A stretch of 64,000 nt of DNA from Paenibacillus oryzisoli (GTDB lineage: Bacteria > Bacillota > Bacilli > Paenibacillales > NBRC-103111). The translations under genes and the position numbers were made by a program. The notes beneath the pieces were generated by a model, which saw nothing but the letters and a program-made list of their open reading frames with translations, did not search any database and was not told where the DNA came from. Shown piece after piece: positions 27,075-35,491 of the stretch; position 1 is the stretch's first letter; each line of letters starts with the position of its first letter. The stretch lies in contig NZ_LYPB01000050.1 of assembly GCF_001653565.1 (NCBI RefSeq), positions 124,001 to 188,000 on the forward strand. Direction: 5' to 3'.

Positions 27075-29204
27075 TCATTCGTCCCCTTTCATCGTGTCTG
27101 CCACTTGGTTGAGTTTCAGAATCGTTACGCCATTCGCCTCGACAGCTACATTCAGATTCAATTGTTCCGTTCGTGAGGTTGCAAAACTTATCTCACCCGA
27201 GTATACATTCTCAATGCGATAGCTGCCTTCCCCCATGTCGAGTTGTATATTTACGGTTTCGCACGTTTGACCATAATGAAATACGAACAATAGCGCATCG
27301 CCGACTCCCTTCAACAGCTTAATTCTTGTATTGCCATGTTCCATCGACAATCGTTGTATGCCCAGCTCCTGCACGAAACGCTCCATAAAGGCAAGCGTAT
27401 CCGGACGGCGTACCTTATAATAGCCATACCATAGGTGTGTTGCGATCACATAAATCCGACCTTTGTTGATCGTTCTTTCAAGAAAGGCTGGCGCTCCATC
27501 CCTAAAGGTTCCCTTAACCACTACTTCATCACTTGTAATAGTCAATGTTTTTCGTTCGAAATAACCAGGATAGACTGCTTCATCCTTCGGATCACCCTTC
27601 CATACAAAATCCAGCTGCTCCGCATCGATATCTATAAACTCACAGCCGAGCATGTCATTCAGATGGCCGCCAGGTTGCTGGGTATGGAGTATACCGTTGT
27701 CTTCCACTTCTCCCATCTTTCCATCAGCTATAACTGTTCCCCCTGAAGATACGAACCTATGAATAGCTTCTGCTAAGCTATCGCTCATAGACACCTGGTT
27801 CGTCATGAACAGAATCTGATTTGGCAATAACTCCCCTTGCTTTACATCCTCAGGTGTCACCAATTTCACAGGTATATTCAACATCCATAGCAGTTGATGA
27901 AGGCCTGAAATCGAATCCAAATAAATACTGTCTGGCGCATGAGGCTTATATCCCGCCATATACGCTTTGCTAAAGTTATGTGCATCTTTATCGAACAAAA
28001 TAACAACCCTCGGCTTCTCGGGTTCATAGGAAGTAAAAGCTGACTCATGCATCTTCAGTATGTTTGAAATTCGGGTGGCTGCTTCAAGTCTTGGAGTTGA
28101 CCTTCCTTGATAGTCAACTAAGCCTCGCCCTCCGGTTTGCAGCCCTGTGTTAAAGGGATCCCATTTCCAATAGATTAAACCTTTGGCTCCATGTGAAATT
28201 GCTTCCCAGACCCATAACTCCAGTTCCTTGGCCGTTACGGCACTTTCAGGATTGTACATGTGCTTGATATGTGTTTGAAGCTCAGATATCCAGAATCTGC
28301 CCGTCTTCGAAGCAGAATGCGAGCCTGTCAGAACAAGCCAACGTTTATGTGGCGGCATAGGGTTTGGTGTCGTTTTCGGATACAGCGAAATGCCGAACTC
28401 GTCTACATGCTCCGCCACATTCCAGTCATCCTGTGGCCGATTGAAGGAGGCATCCTCGGTAACCATGGAATGAATGTTATCGGCAATAATCGGATGCGAT
28501 GGATCAATCTCTTTCACGGCTTGAACCCATTCCCGCAAAAACATGCCGATTGATTCCTTATGGAACCGATGATAATCCACAACTGGCATGACGCTTGACC
28601 ACATCCATCGGTTAAACTGAACATCATCAAAGCTGCGATACACCCGATCCCAGGTATTATTTAACACTTCAATCGAACCGTACTTGTTCGCAAGCCACCT
28701 TCTGTACTTCTGAAGTGTATGGACATCATAGGATTCGAACATCGTTTCATTCCAGACGTCATAACCATACAACGATGTATATTGTTTATATTGACGAGCT
28801 GTTTCCGCAAATTGCTTTCTAATTATTTCACTAAGCTCCGGATGGTTATAGTTCAGATACCCAAAGTATAAGAAGTCGTTCGTATAAGTGCCTTCGTATT
28901 TCACAGCGAAGTATTCTTCTTTCATTGCGAAATCCGGTGCATACTCAAGGCTTGTTATTTGGCCAGACAACTCCATAATAATCTTCAGTCCGATTTCCTC
29001 CGCAACTTGCAGAATATAATGCCCCGTATTATACGGATATCGTGGAAGGGATTGATCTTCCCACCAGTAAACGGACGGCCAGATAACAGCTGTATTCATA
29101 CCGATTTCCTTCATGGCATTCAGTTGATTTCGGATATGCTCTCGCGAGTGATCGCGTTGAACTTTGAAGACGGCACCATAATGGAAAGTAGATTGGGATT
29201 TCAT
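27075..29204 (-). CDS. GH42-family beta-galactosidase-like glycoside hydrolase
   Basis: A cytoplasmic enzyme of 709 residues, with a start at 29204 behind AAGGAG. The N-terminal TIM barrel opens with HYGAVFKVQRDHS and MNTAVIWPSVYWWED. The acid/base Glu is expected in YGYDVWNETMFE and the nucleophile Glu in RFWISELQTHIKHMY. A trimerisation-like domain with PDSIYLDSISGLHQLLW and a small beta domain follow, as in GH42. GH42 enzymes usually release galactose, so side-chain removal from galactomannan or galactan oligosaccharides is possible; mannosidase activity in this divergent member cannot be excluded. It is the first gene of the - strand operon. Confidence 0.85.
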   Translation of the reverse strand: MKSQSTFHYGAVFKVQRDHSREHIRNQLNAMKEIGMNTAVIWPSVYWWEDQSLPRYPYNTGHYILQVAEEIGLKIIMELSGQITSLEYAPDFAMKEEYFAVKYEGTYTNDFLYFGYLNYNHPELSEIIRKQFAETARQYKQYTSLYGYDVWNETMFESYDVHTLQKYRRWLANKYGSIEVLNNTWDRVYRSFDDVQFNRWMWSSVMPVVDYHRFHKESIGMFLREWVQAVKEIDPSHPIIADNIHSMVTEDASFNRPQDDWNVAEHVDEFGISLYPKTTPNPMPPHKRWLVLTGSHSASKTGRFWISELQTHIKHMYNPESAVTAKELELWVWEAISHGAKGLIYWKWDPFNTGLQTGGRGLVDYQGRSTPRLEAATRISNILKMHESAFTSYEPEKPRVVILFDKDAHNFSKAYMAGYKPHAPDSIYLDSISGLHQLLWMLNIPVKLVTPEDVKQGELLPNQILFMTNQVSMSDSLAEAIHRFVSSGGTVIADGKMGEVEDNGILHTQQPGGHLNDMLGCEFIDIDAEQLDFVWKGDPKDEAVYPGYFERKTLTITSDEVVVKGTFRDGAPAFLERTINKGRIYVIATHLWYGYYKVRRPDTLAFMERFVQELGIQRLSMEHGNTRIKLLKGVGDALLFVFHYGQTCETVNIQLDMGEGSYRIENVYSGEISFATSRTEQLNLNVAVEANGVTILKLNQVADTMKGDE

Positions 29205-29267
29205 GAGGCAGCTCCTTTTTGCTAAGTTTAGGCTCTCATTGTATGTCACAGCGTGCCCAGATCCTAT

Positions 29268-29300
29268 GCATTTTTTTTGGTTATTCATAGCATTTTTTTT
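29268..29300. promoter_or_regulatory. Paired direct repeats in the divergent GH42/AraC promoter region
   Basis: GCATTTTTTTT occurs at 29268-29278 and again at 29290-29300, exactly 22 bp apart, between the divergent GH42 and AraC-family genes. Two tandem half-sites about two helical turns apart are the usual layout of AraC-family operators. No binding data support it. Confidence 0.4.
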
Positions 29301-29357
29301 AGAATTGCATTACAATAACTTCAAATATATTACCAACCTGACATCGGGGAGTCCTAT

Positions 29358-30284
29358 ATGCGATATTTTCAATATCAAGAATTCATGGATCCAATCTTTC
29401 CATTCAAGATAGAGGTTCGCGACGAGTCGTTCCAGCACGACATTGTTCCTCACGCGCATGAATACTTCCAGGTTTGCTATGTCCTTAAAGGTTCTTGCCG
29501 GCATGAACTAAATGGCAAAGACTGCCTATTGATTAAGGGGGATTTATTTTCTGTCCCTCCCCAATTCGAACACCGGATCGAAGTCATCCAAGGACAAGAA
29601 ATTAAGCTAGTCCTGATTGACTTTATGCCACATCTGTTGGATTCCAGTCTGATTACATTGCGTAGCATGGAAACCTTTACAGATTTTATTTTCAACCAGC
29701 CGTTCGTCACGCTCAATAATATGTTGCTGCCGAAATTAAATCTCACCGTTCAGGGCCAACGGGAAACGGAGTCCTTGATAAGCGGTATGCTCCGCGAGGT
29801 AGCCGAGCAGCACGATGGTTTCGCCCTGATGATCAAAGCCGATCTGATGCGGCTGCTTGTCATTGCCGGTCGGGAATACGCTCGTTTTGTTGAACAACGG
29901 CCAGAGGAACAACTGCTTAAGAACAATCGCAAATATTTTGAAGCTGCACTGGCTTATATAGAACAACATTATCATAGAGAAATAAAGCTCTCGGAAGCTG
30001 CTTCCGTAGCTGCCATGTCTGTTGCGTATTTCAGTACGATGTTTAAATGGATGATGGGACGATCGTTCGTCGAGCACTTGAACGATCTGCGAGTGAACGC
30101 CGCTATGCAGCAACTGCAACAAACGGAATCTACCATCGAAGAGATTGCCTACCGAACCGGGTTCAATCATTTGACGCACTTTCATCGGATATTCAAGAAG
30201 ATCACCGGAACCACGCCCGCGCAATTCCGTAAAAACTCGAATAATCAAACACCCCCTCCTCCAAGAACGGATGAGGGGGACTGA
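29358..30284 (+). CDS. AraC-family transcriptional regulator with N-terminal cupin domain
   Basis: This 308-residue regulator has an N-terminal sugar-sensing cupin (VPHAHEYFQVCYVLKGSC, then LNGKDCLLIKGDLFSVPPQ). The C-terminal double helix-turn-helix carries REIKLSEAASVAAMSVAYF and TGFNHLTHFHRIFKKITGT, ending PAQFRK. It is transcribed divergently from the GH42-manA operon and is likely to control it through the shared 150-bp upstream region. Its stop codon abuts the stop of the convergent GH5 gene. Confidence 0.92.
   Translation: MRYFQYQEFMDPIFPFKIEVRDESFQHDIVPHAHEYFQVCYVLKGSCRHELNGKDCLLIKGDLFSVPPQFEHRIEVIQGQEIKLVLIDFMPHLLDSSLITLRSMETFTDFIFNQPFVTLNNMLLPKLNLTVQGQRETESLISGMLREVAEQHDGFALMIKADLMRLLVIAGREYARFVEQRPEEQLLKNNRKYFEAALAYIEQHYHREIKLSEAASVAAMSVAYFSTMFKWMMGRSFVEHLNDLRVNAAMQQLQQTESTIEEIAYRTGFNHLTHFHRIFKKITGTTPAQFRKNSNNQTPPPPRTDEGD
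30252..30279. terminator. GC-rich hairpin at the convergent ends of the AraC and GH5 genes
   Basis: CCCCCTC pairs with GAGGGGG inside the last codons of the AraC gene. There is no T-run, so it may be only a weak or factor-assisted stop between the two convergent genes. Confidence 0.35.
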
Positions 30285-33200
30285 TTAGATCAAGTGAGCC
30301 GTGCGAAGAAAGCGAACCATCATGGCAGCTGCTTCAGCACGTGTAATCGGTTCCTTGGGTTCCAATCGCTCCGATCTTCCTTGAACGATACCCAGCTTTA
30401 CCATAAGAGCAACAGAAGAACGTGCCCAACTTCCGACCTGCGAATGATCTTTATACGGAAGTAGCAGTGAGGATAATTCCTCGTCGGCAATGGACATACC
30501 AAGACCTGCTAATTTAGCAGCCTTACCCAAGGCCTGCATAGCTTCCTCCCTCGTAATCACCTCGCTAGGTCTGTAACTACCGTCTTCATAACCTGAAATC
30601 AACCCATATCCAAGAGCTGTTCCTACCTCGTTCACGAACCAATCGTCCGGATTCACATCGTGAAACGTCATTGTTGTTTGCTCAGCTTCCAAACCAAGCG
30701 AGCGATTCAATAGAGCTGTAAACTCTGCACGCTGAATTTGCCGGTCAGGCTCGAACAATCCGCCTGGCGTTCCTTTTGCAATTAATCGCGAACCCAGTTC
30801 GTTAATTTCGACTTTCCCCCAATGGGGCTCAGCGTCCTTAAATGTAATTGCACTCGTTACAACACCATAGGTGCTGTTCGTCATGCTGCTCAGCACCGCG
30901 TTGGTTTGACCATTCTTTTCAACCAATCGTGCCGGAACGTGCTGGAATGAACCGTCTGGCAGAATCCGAATACCACTAACGGTCTTATTCCCTGCGCTTT
31001 CTGGGAGTAGCGGAATCATTCTTTCCACATAGGCAAGGAAACGATGAATCGGAAGAACTTGATCGCCTGCCGTTAACGTCACTTCGAAGTTAACCGGGGA
31101 GGCATTCAGGTTGATGCCCATCCGAGTCGCCTCTTGCTCGGCTGCATTGGCCTCTCTCTCACTCAAACGACTTATGCTGAACTGAACGTTGATACTAGTC
31201 AGATCAACTTTACCACCTAACTGCGCAGCGATGGCATCCCAATCCATATCTTTCACAGGCAGTCGGTAGGAACCGGCTTCCGTCACTATGTTCAGCGTAC
31301 TCGAATGTACCTTTAACTTTGCCAGCAAGGATCCGTTCATGTCTATCACGACACGGTCACCTTTATTGGCAATCACCAACGGAACCTCCCCCTGTTCGCC
31401 TGCTGCTTCAACTAATTGATCAAACACGTCTGGATCTACCTTCACCGACACCACAGTATGACCATCGCGGCTATCGATGATTTCCTTCCAAGCAGGCTTC
31501 ATATTCGGATTACCGTTGTTGCTATTGCCGCCACCGCCAGGGCTGCTATTACCGCCATCGGTTGCCGTGACATTAAATATCACTTGTGCCGTATTCGAAT
31601 TGATCCAGCCGTCATTGACCTTCCATTTAAATGCAAATTGCCCATTCTGACCTCGCACTGGCGTATAGAGGAATGTACCATCCGCATTAACCGTTAGATG
31701 ACCTGCAGCAGGTTGGTTAATTACCAAGTAAGTAAGTGCATCGCTGTTCGCGTCATTCGCCGTCAACTTGCCATGGACAGGTGTATCGTCGAAGGTGGCA
31801 TACGTTGCCTCCGTGACCGTCGGCGATACATTGTCGCTCATCAGCTTAATCACATCAAGTCCGATCTTCACGTTGGAAGAAGCACTATTTTTACCCATAC
31901 TGACAAACTTGAATCCGTATCGCCCACTTTGCGAGAAAGTAACCTTCCCGAATTCAGTTGATTTGATGACGCCGCCTCCCGGATCGTAAGCATCAATGAC
32001 ACCGCCCACCTGGGTTCCTGCTTCCTCAGCGCTAACACCTGGCTCTAGGATGGACATTTGGAACTTCCCGCGTGCCGCCCGGGAATCGTAATCCAGTTTG
32101 AGGTCGTAAGTACCCGCTTCCAGATTGGCGTAGAAGACCACATAGTCGCCCGTCTGCAGAAAATCAACAATGCTGAAGCGCTTATTGCTTGCTGCGTTAT
32201 TGGAGCCGCCGGTTTGGTTGACCTTCACTACGCCTCTGTTATTCGTCATTACGTCGGATACACTAAAATCATTCTCATTATAAGTAAACAACTCTGCTTC
32301 CAATACACTACTCGGATTCCGATAAGCAGCAATCGTCTCGGGTTCTGGAGCCAGTACGTCGTCCGGTGCATATTCAAGTTCTAATCTTCCTACGATAGCT
32401 TTACCGTCCAATTCCAGCTTCAGGAATCGATAATCTGATTGTCCGGAATAAATGTACCTGGTTCTGCTCTCTCCTTCATACGTTAACTTTGTTGCATTCA
32501 AATCATAGTAGGACTGACCATCCACTGATCCAAACAGGGAAACGCTTCCAGGAGCATCGTAAACATAAACATTGACTTTGGTCAGTTTGCCTCCTATTGC
32601 ATATTGCACGCTTGTGGAAGTACCGTTAATACTTCGTAGAACACCCAAGTCCTCTTGATTGGACGTATTTGCGTAAGATTTGAAGATGACTGCATTCGGT
32701 TCCCTTGCATGCAACTTCGTTAAATCGAATAACTCGTCAACGAGCCATTGGCGTTCAACCGCAATAGGCGGGGAGACGCTCGATGGCAATGAAACGCCGC
32801 TGCTGTTTTTTGCAAAGATTCGATAATAATACGTACTTCCAACCTTTGCCTCACGATCATTGAAGAGACTTGTATACGTTGGCAGATTATCGTACACAAC
32901 GCCAGCAACCGTCCAAGGACCATTGACTGAGCTTCCGCGCTGCACCTCATAACTCTGAGCACCAGTCGATCCTTGCCAAGAAATATGGCCTATATCTGGA
33001 ATCGGTAGTAAATTTGGAGCAGCGGGTTGAGGCAGCACCGGCGTTGCGCCTATTCCCCCCATGATCGTCCATGCTTTCTCACTGAGCGTCTTCTGAATCG
33101 CGATTTCACTACTGATTTCCGGCAAATATGCTGTTGTATCTGGGAATCCCGGCCAATTCAAGTCTTCAAACTGCGAGCCATTGTCAGAATGCTTATAGAA

Positions 33201-34328
33201 GCCTCCATCTCTATTATGGAACCGTGTCGCCCACCAGTTCGCCCCTGAAGTACCGTTTGCAATCAGTTCATCCAGAAATGTAATCAGTGTACTTGGGGCC
33301 ATATACATGGCAATTTCACCAACGACCAACGATTTCTTTCCTTTCGTGAGCTCCCTGAAAAATTTCAGCGTGTTAGTCGCCCCGATATCGCCATTTGTGT
33401 TCGTACGAACTCCAGCGGGGATAGCCGTATCCGTTACCGGACCCGTCAGACCTACGTAGGTGTGGTAGGACATAATATCAATATTGTTATCATTGAGGAA
33501 TTCATCATAGTTCTGGACCATCGTTCCGCCGGAAAATTTATATATATCATCTGGCTTATTCCGTCCGTCGATAAATAGCTGATTCGGGGCTTCTAGCTTC
33601 ACATAAGCCGCCAGATCATGCAACCAAGTGTTGCGTTCAGGCAAATTATTCATCACGAGCTCATTCCCTGACTCCCAACCCATAATTGCTTTATCTTCGT
33701 TATAGCGGGTACCAGTGAATGTATTCGTCCGATTCAGAAGTCCTTCCACCATCTTCTTAAACCTGATGTTAGCCTGACTGCCCACCGTATAGAATTGCTC
33801 ACCATATGTAGCGGTACTGCCTCGCACACCTTCATTGTAATTAACCAATGGAATGTAGACACGCACCCCAAGCTCATTACAAATTTGCAGCAGCTTATCA
33901 AGAACTTTCATGGCATCCTCATTGAAAGCGATGTCATTTTCACCGATAGCTGCATTGACCATATAATTTGGATCTGATCCATTCGCCACCGTGATAACAA
34001 ACGTCCGCATGACCCTGCCATTCATTTGTTTGACCGTCTGAACGGCATCTCTTAATTCATACTCATTCGGCAACCGAATCCGAGAATTCGATTCAAACTT
34101 TTTATCAGTAATGATTTGTAGAACATCTGGCATATTCGTCGAAATAAATCGATATTCCTGCGTGCCTTCCATCAGTTTATCGCCTTTTCTGCTAATGAAA
34201 TTCTCAAATGCACTTACCTCGTCTGCTCTCACAGCTGCTCCTGTGTCAAACATAGGAACCATCATGGAAAATACCAATATCCAACAAGCGATTCTTGCCA
34301 TTACCTTTTTTAGCACTACTCTACCCAT
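30285..34328 (-). CDS. Large secreted GH5 mannanase-like protein with FN3, CBM-like and SLH domains
   Basis: The frame extends to 34391, but the ATG at 34328 gives a normal signal peptide and about 1347 residues; the exact start is unsure. Order of parts: a GH5-like catalytic barrel (about 40-435; acid/base Glu in MGWESGNELVM, nucleophile Glu in LVVGEIAMYM), a fibronectin III domain (about 440-530), a beta-sandwich (535-670), a CBM6/35-like module with GTYDLKLDYDSRAARGKF (680-845), a cadherin-like module (850-945), a Gly/Asn linker, an unnamed region, and three SLH domains (EPDRQIQRAEF, RPSEVITREEA, EPKEPITRAEA). The SLH domains should hold the enzyme on the cell surface. GH5 mannanase is the best guess because of the mannan genes around it. 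Confidence 0.82.
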   Translation of the reverse strand: MGRVVLKKVMARIACWILVFSMMVPMFDTGAAVRADEVSAFENFISRKGDKLMEGTQEYRFISTNMPDVLQIITDKKFESNSRIRLPNEYELRDAVQTVKQMNGRVMRTFVITVANGSDPNYMVNAAIGENDIAFNEDAMKVLDKLLQICNELGVRVYIPLVNYNEGVRGSTATYGEQFYTVGSQANIRFKKMVEGLLNRTNTFTGTRYNEDKAIMGWESGNELVMNNLPERNTWLHDLAAYVKLEAPNQLFIDGRNKPDDIYKFSGGTMVQNYDEFLNDNNIDIMSYHTYVGLTGPVTDTAIPAGVRTNTNGDIGATNTLKFFRELTKGKKSLVVGEIAMYMAPSTLITFLDELIANGTSGANWWATRFHNRDGGFYKHSDNGSQFEDLNWPGFPDTTAYLPEISSEIAIQKTLSEKAWTIMGGIGATPVLPQPAAPNLLPIPDIGHISWQGSTGAQSYEVQRGSSVNGPWTVAGVVYDNLPTYTSLFNDREAKVGSTYYYRIFAKNSSGVSLPSSVSPPIAVERQWLVDELFDLTKLHAREPNAVIFKSYANTSNQEDLGVLRSINGTSTSVQYAIGGKLTKVNVYVYDAPGSVSLFGSVDGQSYYDLNATKLTYEGESRTRYIYSGQSDYRFLKLELDGKAIVGRLELEYAPDDVLAPEPETIAAYRNPSSVLEAELFTYNENDFSVSDVMTNNRGVVKVNQTGGSNNAASNKRFSIVDFLQTGDYVVFYANLEAGTYDLKLDYDSRAARGKFQMSILEPGVSAEEAGTQVGGVIDAYDPGGGVIKSTEFGKVTFSQSGRYGFKFVSMGKNSASSNVKIGLDVIKLMSDNVSPTVTEATYATFDDTPVHGKLTANDANSDALTYLVINQPAAGHLTVNADGTFLYTPVRGQNGQFAFKWKVNDGWINSNTAQVIFNVTATDGGNSSPGGGGNSNNGNPNMKPAWKEIIDSRDGHTVVSVKVDPDVFDQLVEAAGEQGEVPLVIANKGDRVVIDMNGSLLAKLKVHSSTLNIVTEAGSYRLPVKDMDWDAIAAQLGGKVDLTSINVQFSISRLSEREANAAEQEATRMGINLNASPVNFEVTLTAGDQVLPIHRFLAYVERMIPLLPESAGNKTVSGIRILPDGSFQHVPARLVEKNGQTNAVLSSMTNSTYGVVTSAITFKDAEPHWGKVEINELGSRLIAKGTPGGLFEPDRQIQRAEFTALLNRSLGLEAEQTTMTFHDVNPDDWFVNEVGTALGYGLISGYEDGSYRPSEVITREEAMQALGKAAKLAGLGMSIADEELSSLLLPYKDHSQVGSWARSSVALMVKLGIVQGRSERLEPKEPITRAEAAAMMVRFLRTAHLI

Positions 34329-34391
34329 CCCTTCACTATCCAAATAGTTTTCAGCGTTCGTCCAATACATCCGATGCCCAAGTACTAACAT

Positions 34392-34605
34392 CAGTCATTT
34401 TCAACCCGCTGTGGAACTCATTATATAGGTCTAGGACCAATGACCACTATCCATAATTATTTAAAGTTTGTACTCTTTCTTTTAATGTACCGACCATATG
34501 ACACTATGAACAAACGCCTCTGGGAGTTATCCGAAGATGAATGCTGCAGTGAAACGTTAATATAACTATTGTTTTTCGTCACCAAACTTGCACTTGAGTA
34601 TTTGA
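34392..34605. other. A+T-rich intergenic stretch between the GH5 gene and the integrase relic
   Basis: No coding frame or clear hairpin was seen. It probably contains the GH5 promoter on the - strand, but no convincing -35/-10 pair could be chosen. Confidence 0.4.
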
Positions 34606-34836
34606 ATCAAAAAACTTCTACTGAACGGCTGTGTCATAATTACACAATCAGTCAGTAACGATGGCAAAGAGATTTTACCCTATACCAAAACAAAATCACG
34701 AGTAAGAACGATTGATTTGCCCAAAGAAACTCTCAAACAGCTAAAGACACATTCTTTGCTTATTAGCCGTGAAAAACAAGGAGCTGGACAGCAATACTGT
34801 GACAACGATCTCGTAGTATGCAATGAGTTTGGCTAG
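34606..34836 (+). pseudogene. Tyrosine recombinase (phage-type integrase) fragment
   Basis: An in-frame stretch of 76 codons without a start reads LLLNGCVIITQSVSNDGKEI, then KTKSRVRTIDLPKETLKQL and later DNDLVVCNEFG before TAG. This matches the middle of the catalytic domain of phage-type integrases, where a KTKSS.RTI.LP motif precedes a NDLVF..EFG motif. The first catalytic Arg region and the His-x-x-Arg and Tyr parts are missing. It lies about 300 bp from a tRNA gene pair, a common integration site. Confidence 0.7.
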
Positions 34837-35027
34837 CCAGACTACAGCCATTTACTCCCTAGTATGCAAAGAGACAGCACAAAACTTCAGAAAAATGCTA
34901 TTTGATGATTCTGCATCTGACAATGGAACACCATCGGAAAAACCAAAAGAACAAATAAAAAATGGACCGCGCCTTTTATTAAAGGGCATGTCCATTACAA
35001 GTCTAAATTAGCGAAAAAAATATTCCT

Positions 35028-35067
35028 GACCAATTCTTGACCATTTGAGTGGAATTGGTCTCTTTTT
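35028..35067 (+). terminator. Rho-independent terminator after the integrase relic
   Basis: GACCAATTC pairs perfectly with GAATTGGTC across a 15-base loop, followed by TCTTTTTAT. It faces the + strand and lies between the relic and the tRNA genes. Confidence 0.7.
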
Positions 35068-35104
35068 ATACCTTGCAAAATTAAATAGAAAATCCTAGAA
35101 AAGC

Positions 35105-35130
35105 GAAAAACCCTTAATAAACAAGGGTTT
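35105..35130 (-). terminator. Terminator of the tRNA-Glu/tRNA-Leu unit
   Basis: Read on the - strand, AAACCCTT pairs with AAGGGTTT across a short loop and runs into TTTTTCGC, 20 bp after the tRNA-Leu end. Confidence 0.75.
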
Positions 35131-35149
35131 CAGGCTTGTAAAACTGGGA

Positions 35150-35231
35150 TGCGGTCGGGGGGATTTGAACCCCCACGCCTTGTGAGCGCCACCCCCTCAA
35201 GATGGTGTGTCTGCCGTTCCACCACGACCGC
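35150..35231 (-). tRNA. tRNA-Leu (anticodon GAG)
   Basis: The - strand folds into a cloverleaf with acceptor GCGGTCG/CGACCGC, an anticodon stem CCATC/GGTGG around loop TTGAGGG, a long variable arm and the T-loop GGTTCAAATCC. The anticodon GAG and long variable arm identify leucine. The CCA end is not encoded. Confidence 0.93.
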
Positions 35232-35248
35232 ATGAGAGAATAAAACAA

Positions 35249-35320
35249 TGACCCGTAGGGGACTCGAACCCCTGTTACCTCCGTGAAAGGGAGGTGTCTT
35301 AACCACTTGACCAACGGGCC
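35249..35320 (-). tRNA. tRNA-Glu (anticodon TTC)
   Basis: On the - strand the gene begins GGCCCGTTGGTCAAGTGG, has anticodon stem CCTCC/GGAGG around CTTTCAC, and T-loop GGTTCGAGTCC. It lies 17 bp upstream of tRNA-Leu and shares its promoter. Confidence 0.94.
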
Positions 35321-35367
35321 ATAACATCGTCATTGAACAACTCAGCCCGTTAAGGACGATAAGTGTT

Positions 35368-35396
35368 ATTATAAAGGATTCTTGAACCTTTGACAA
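35368..35396 (-). promoter_or_regulatory. Sigma-A promoter of the tRNA-Glu/tRNA-Leu unit
   Basis: On the - strand TTGTCA and TATAAT are separated by exactly 17 bp, about 48 bp upstream of tRNA-Glu. Confidence 0.8.
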
Positions 35397-35491
35397 GCCT
35401 AATTCTTGGAAATAAATCCTCTTCGAGTATATAACTTAGGAGTCCCCGTAACCGCGTTATATCGATCATGAGAACCCCGTTACAACTCCTA

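Noticed and set aside
34823..35011. 62-codon + strand frame after the integrase relic
   Set aside because: No ribosome-binding site, no recognisable family, and it overlaps the relic's end; probably chance or further decay.
35114..35396. Two - strand frames of 66 and 88 codons
   Set aside because: They are translations of the tRNA-Leu and tRNA-Glu genes.
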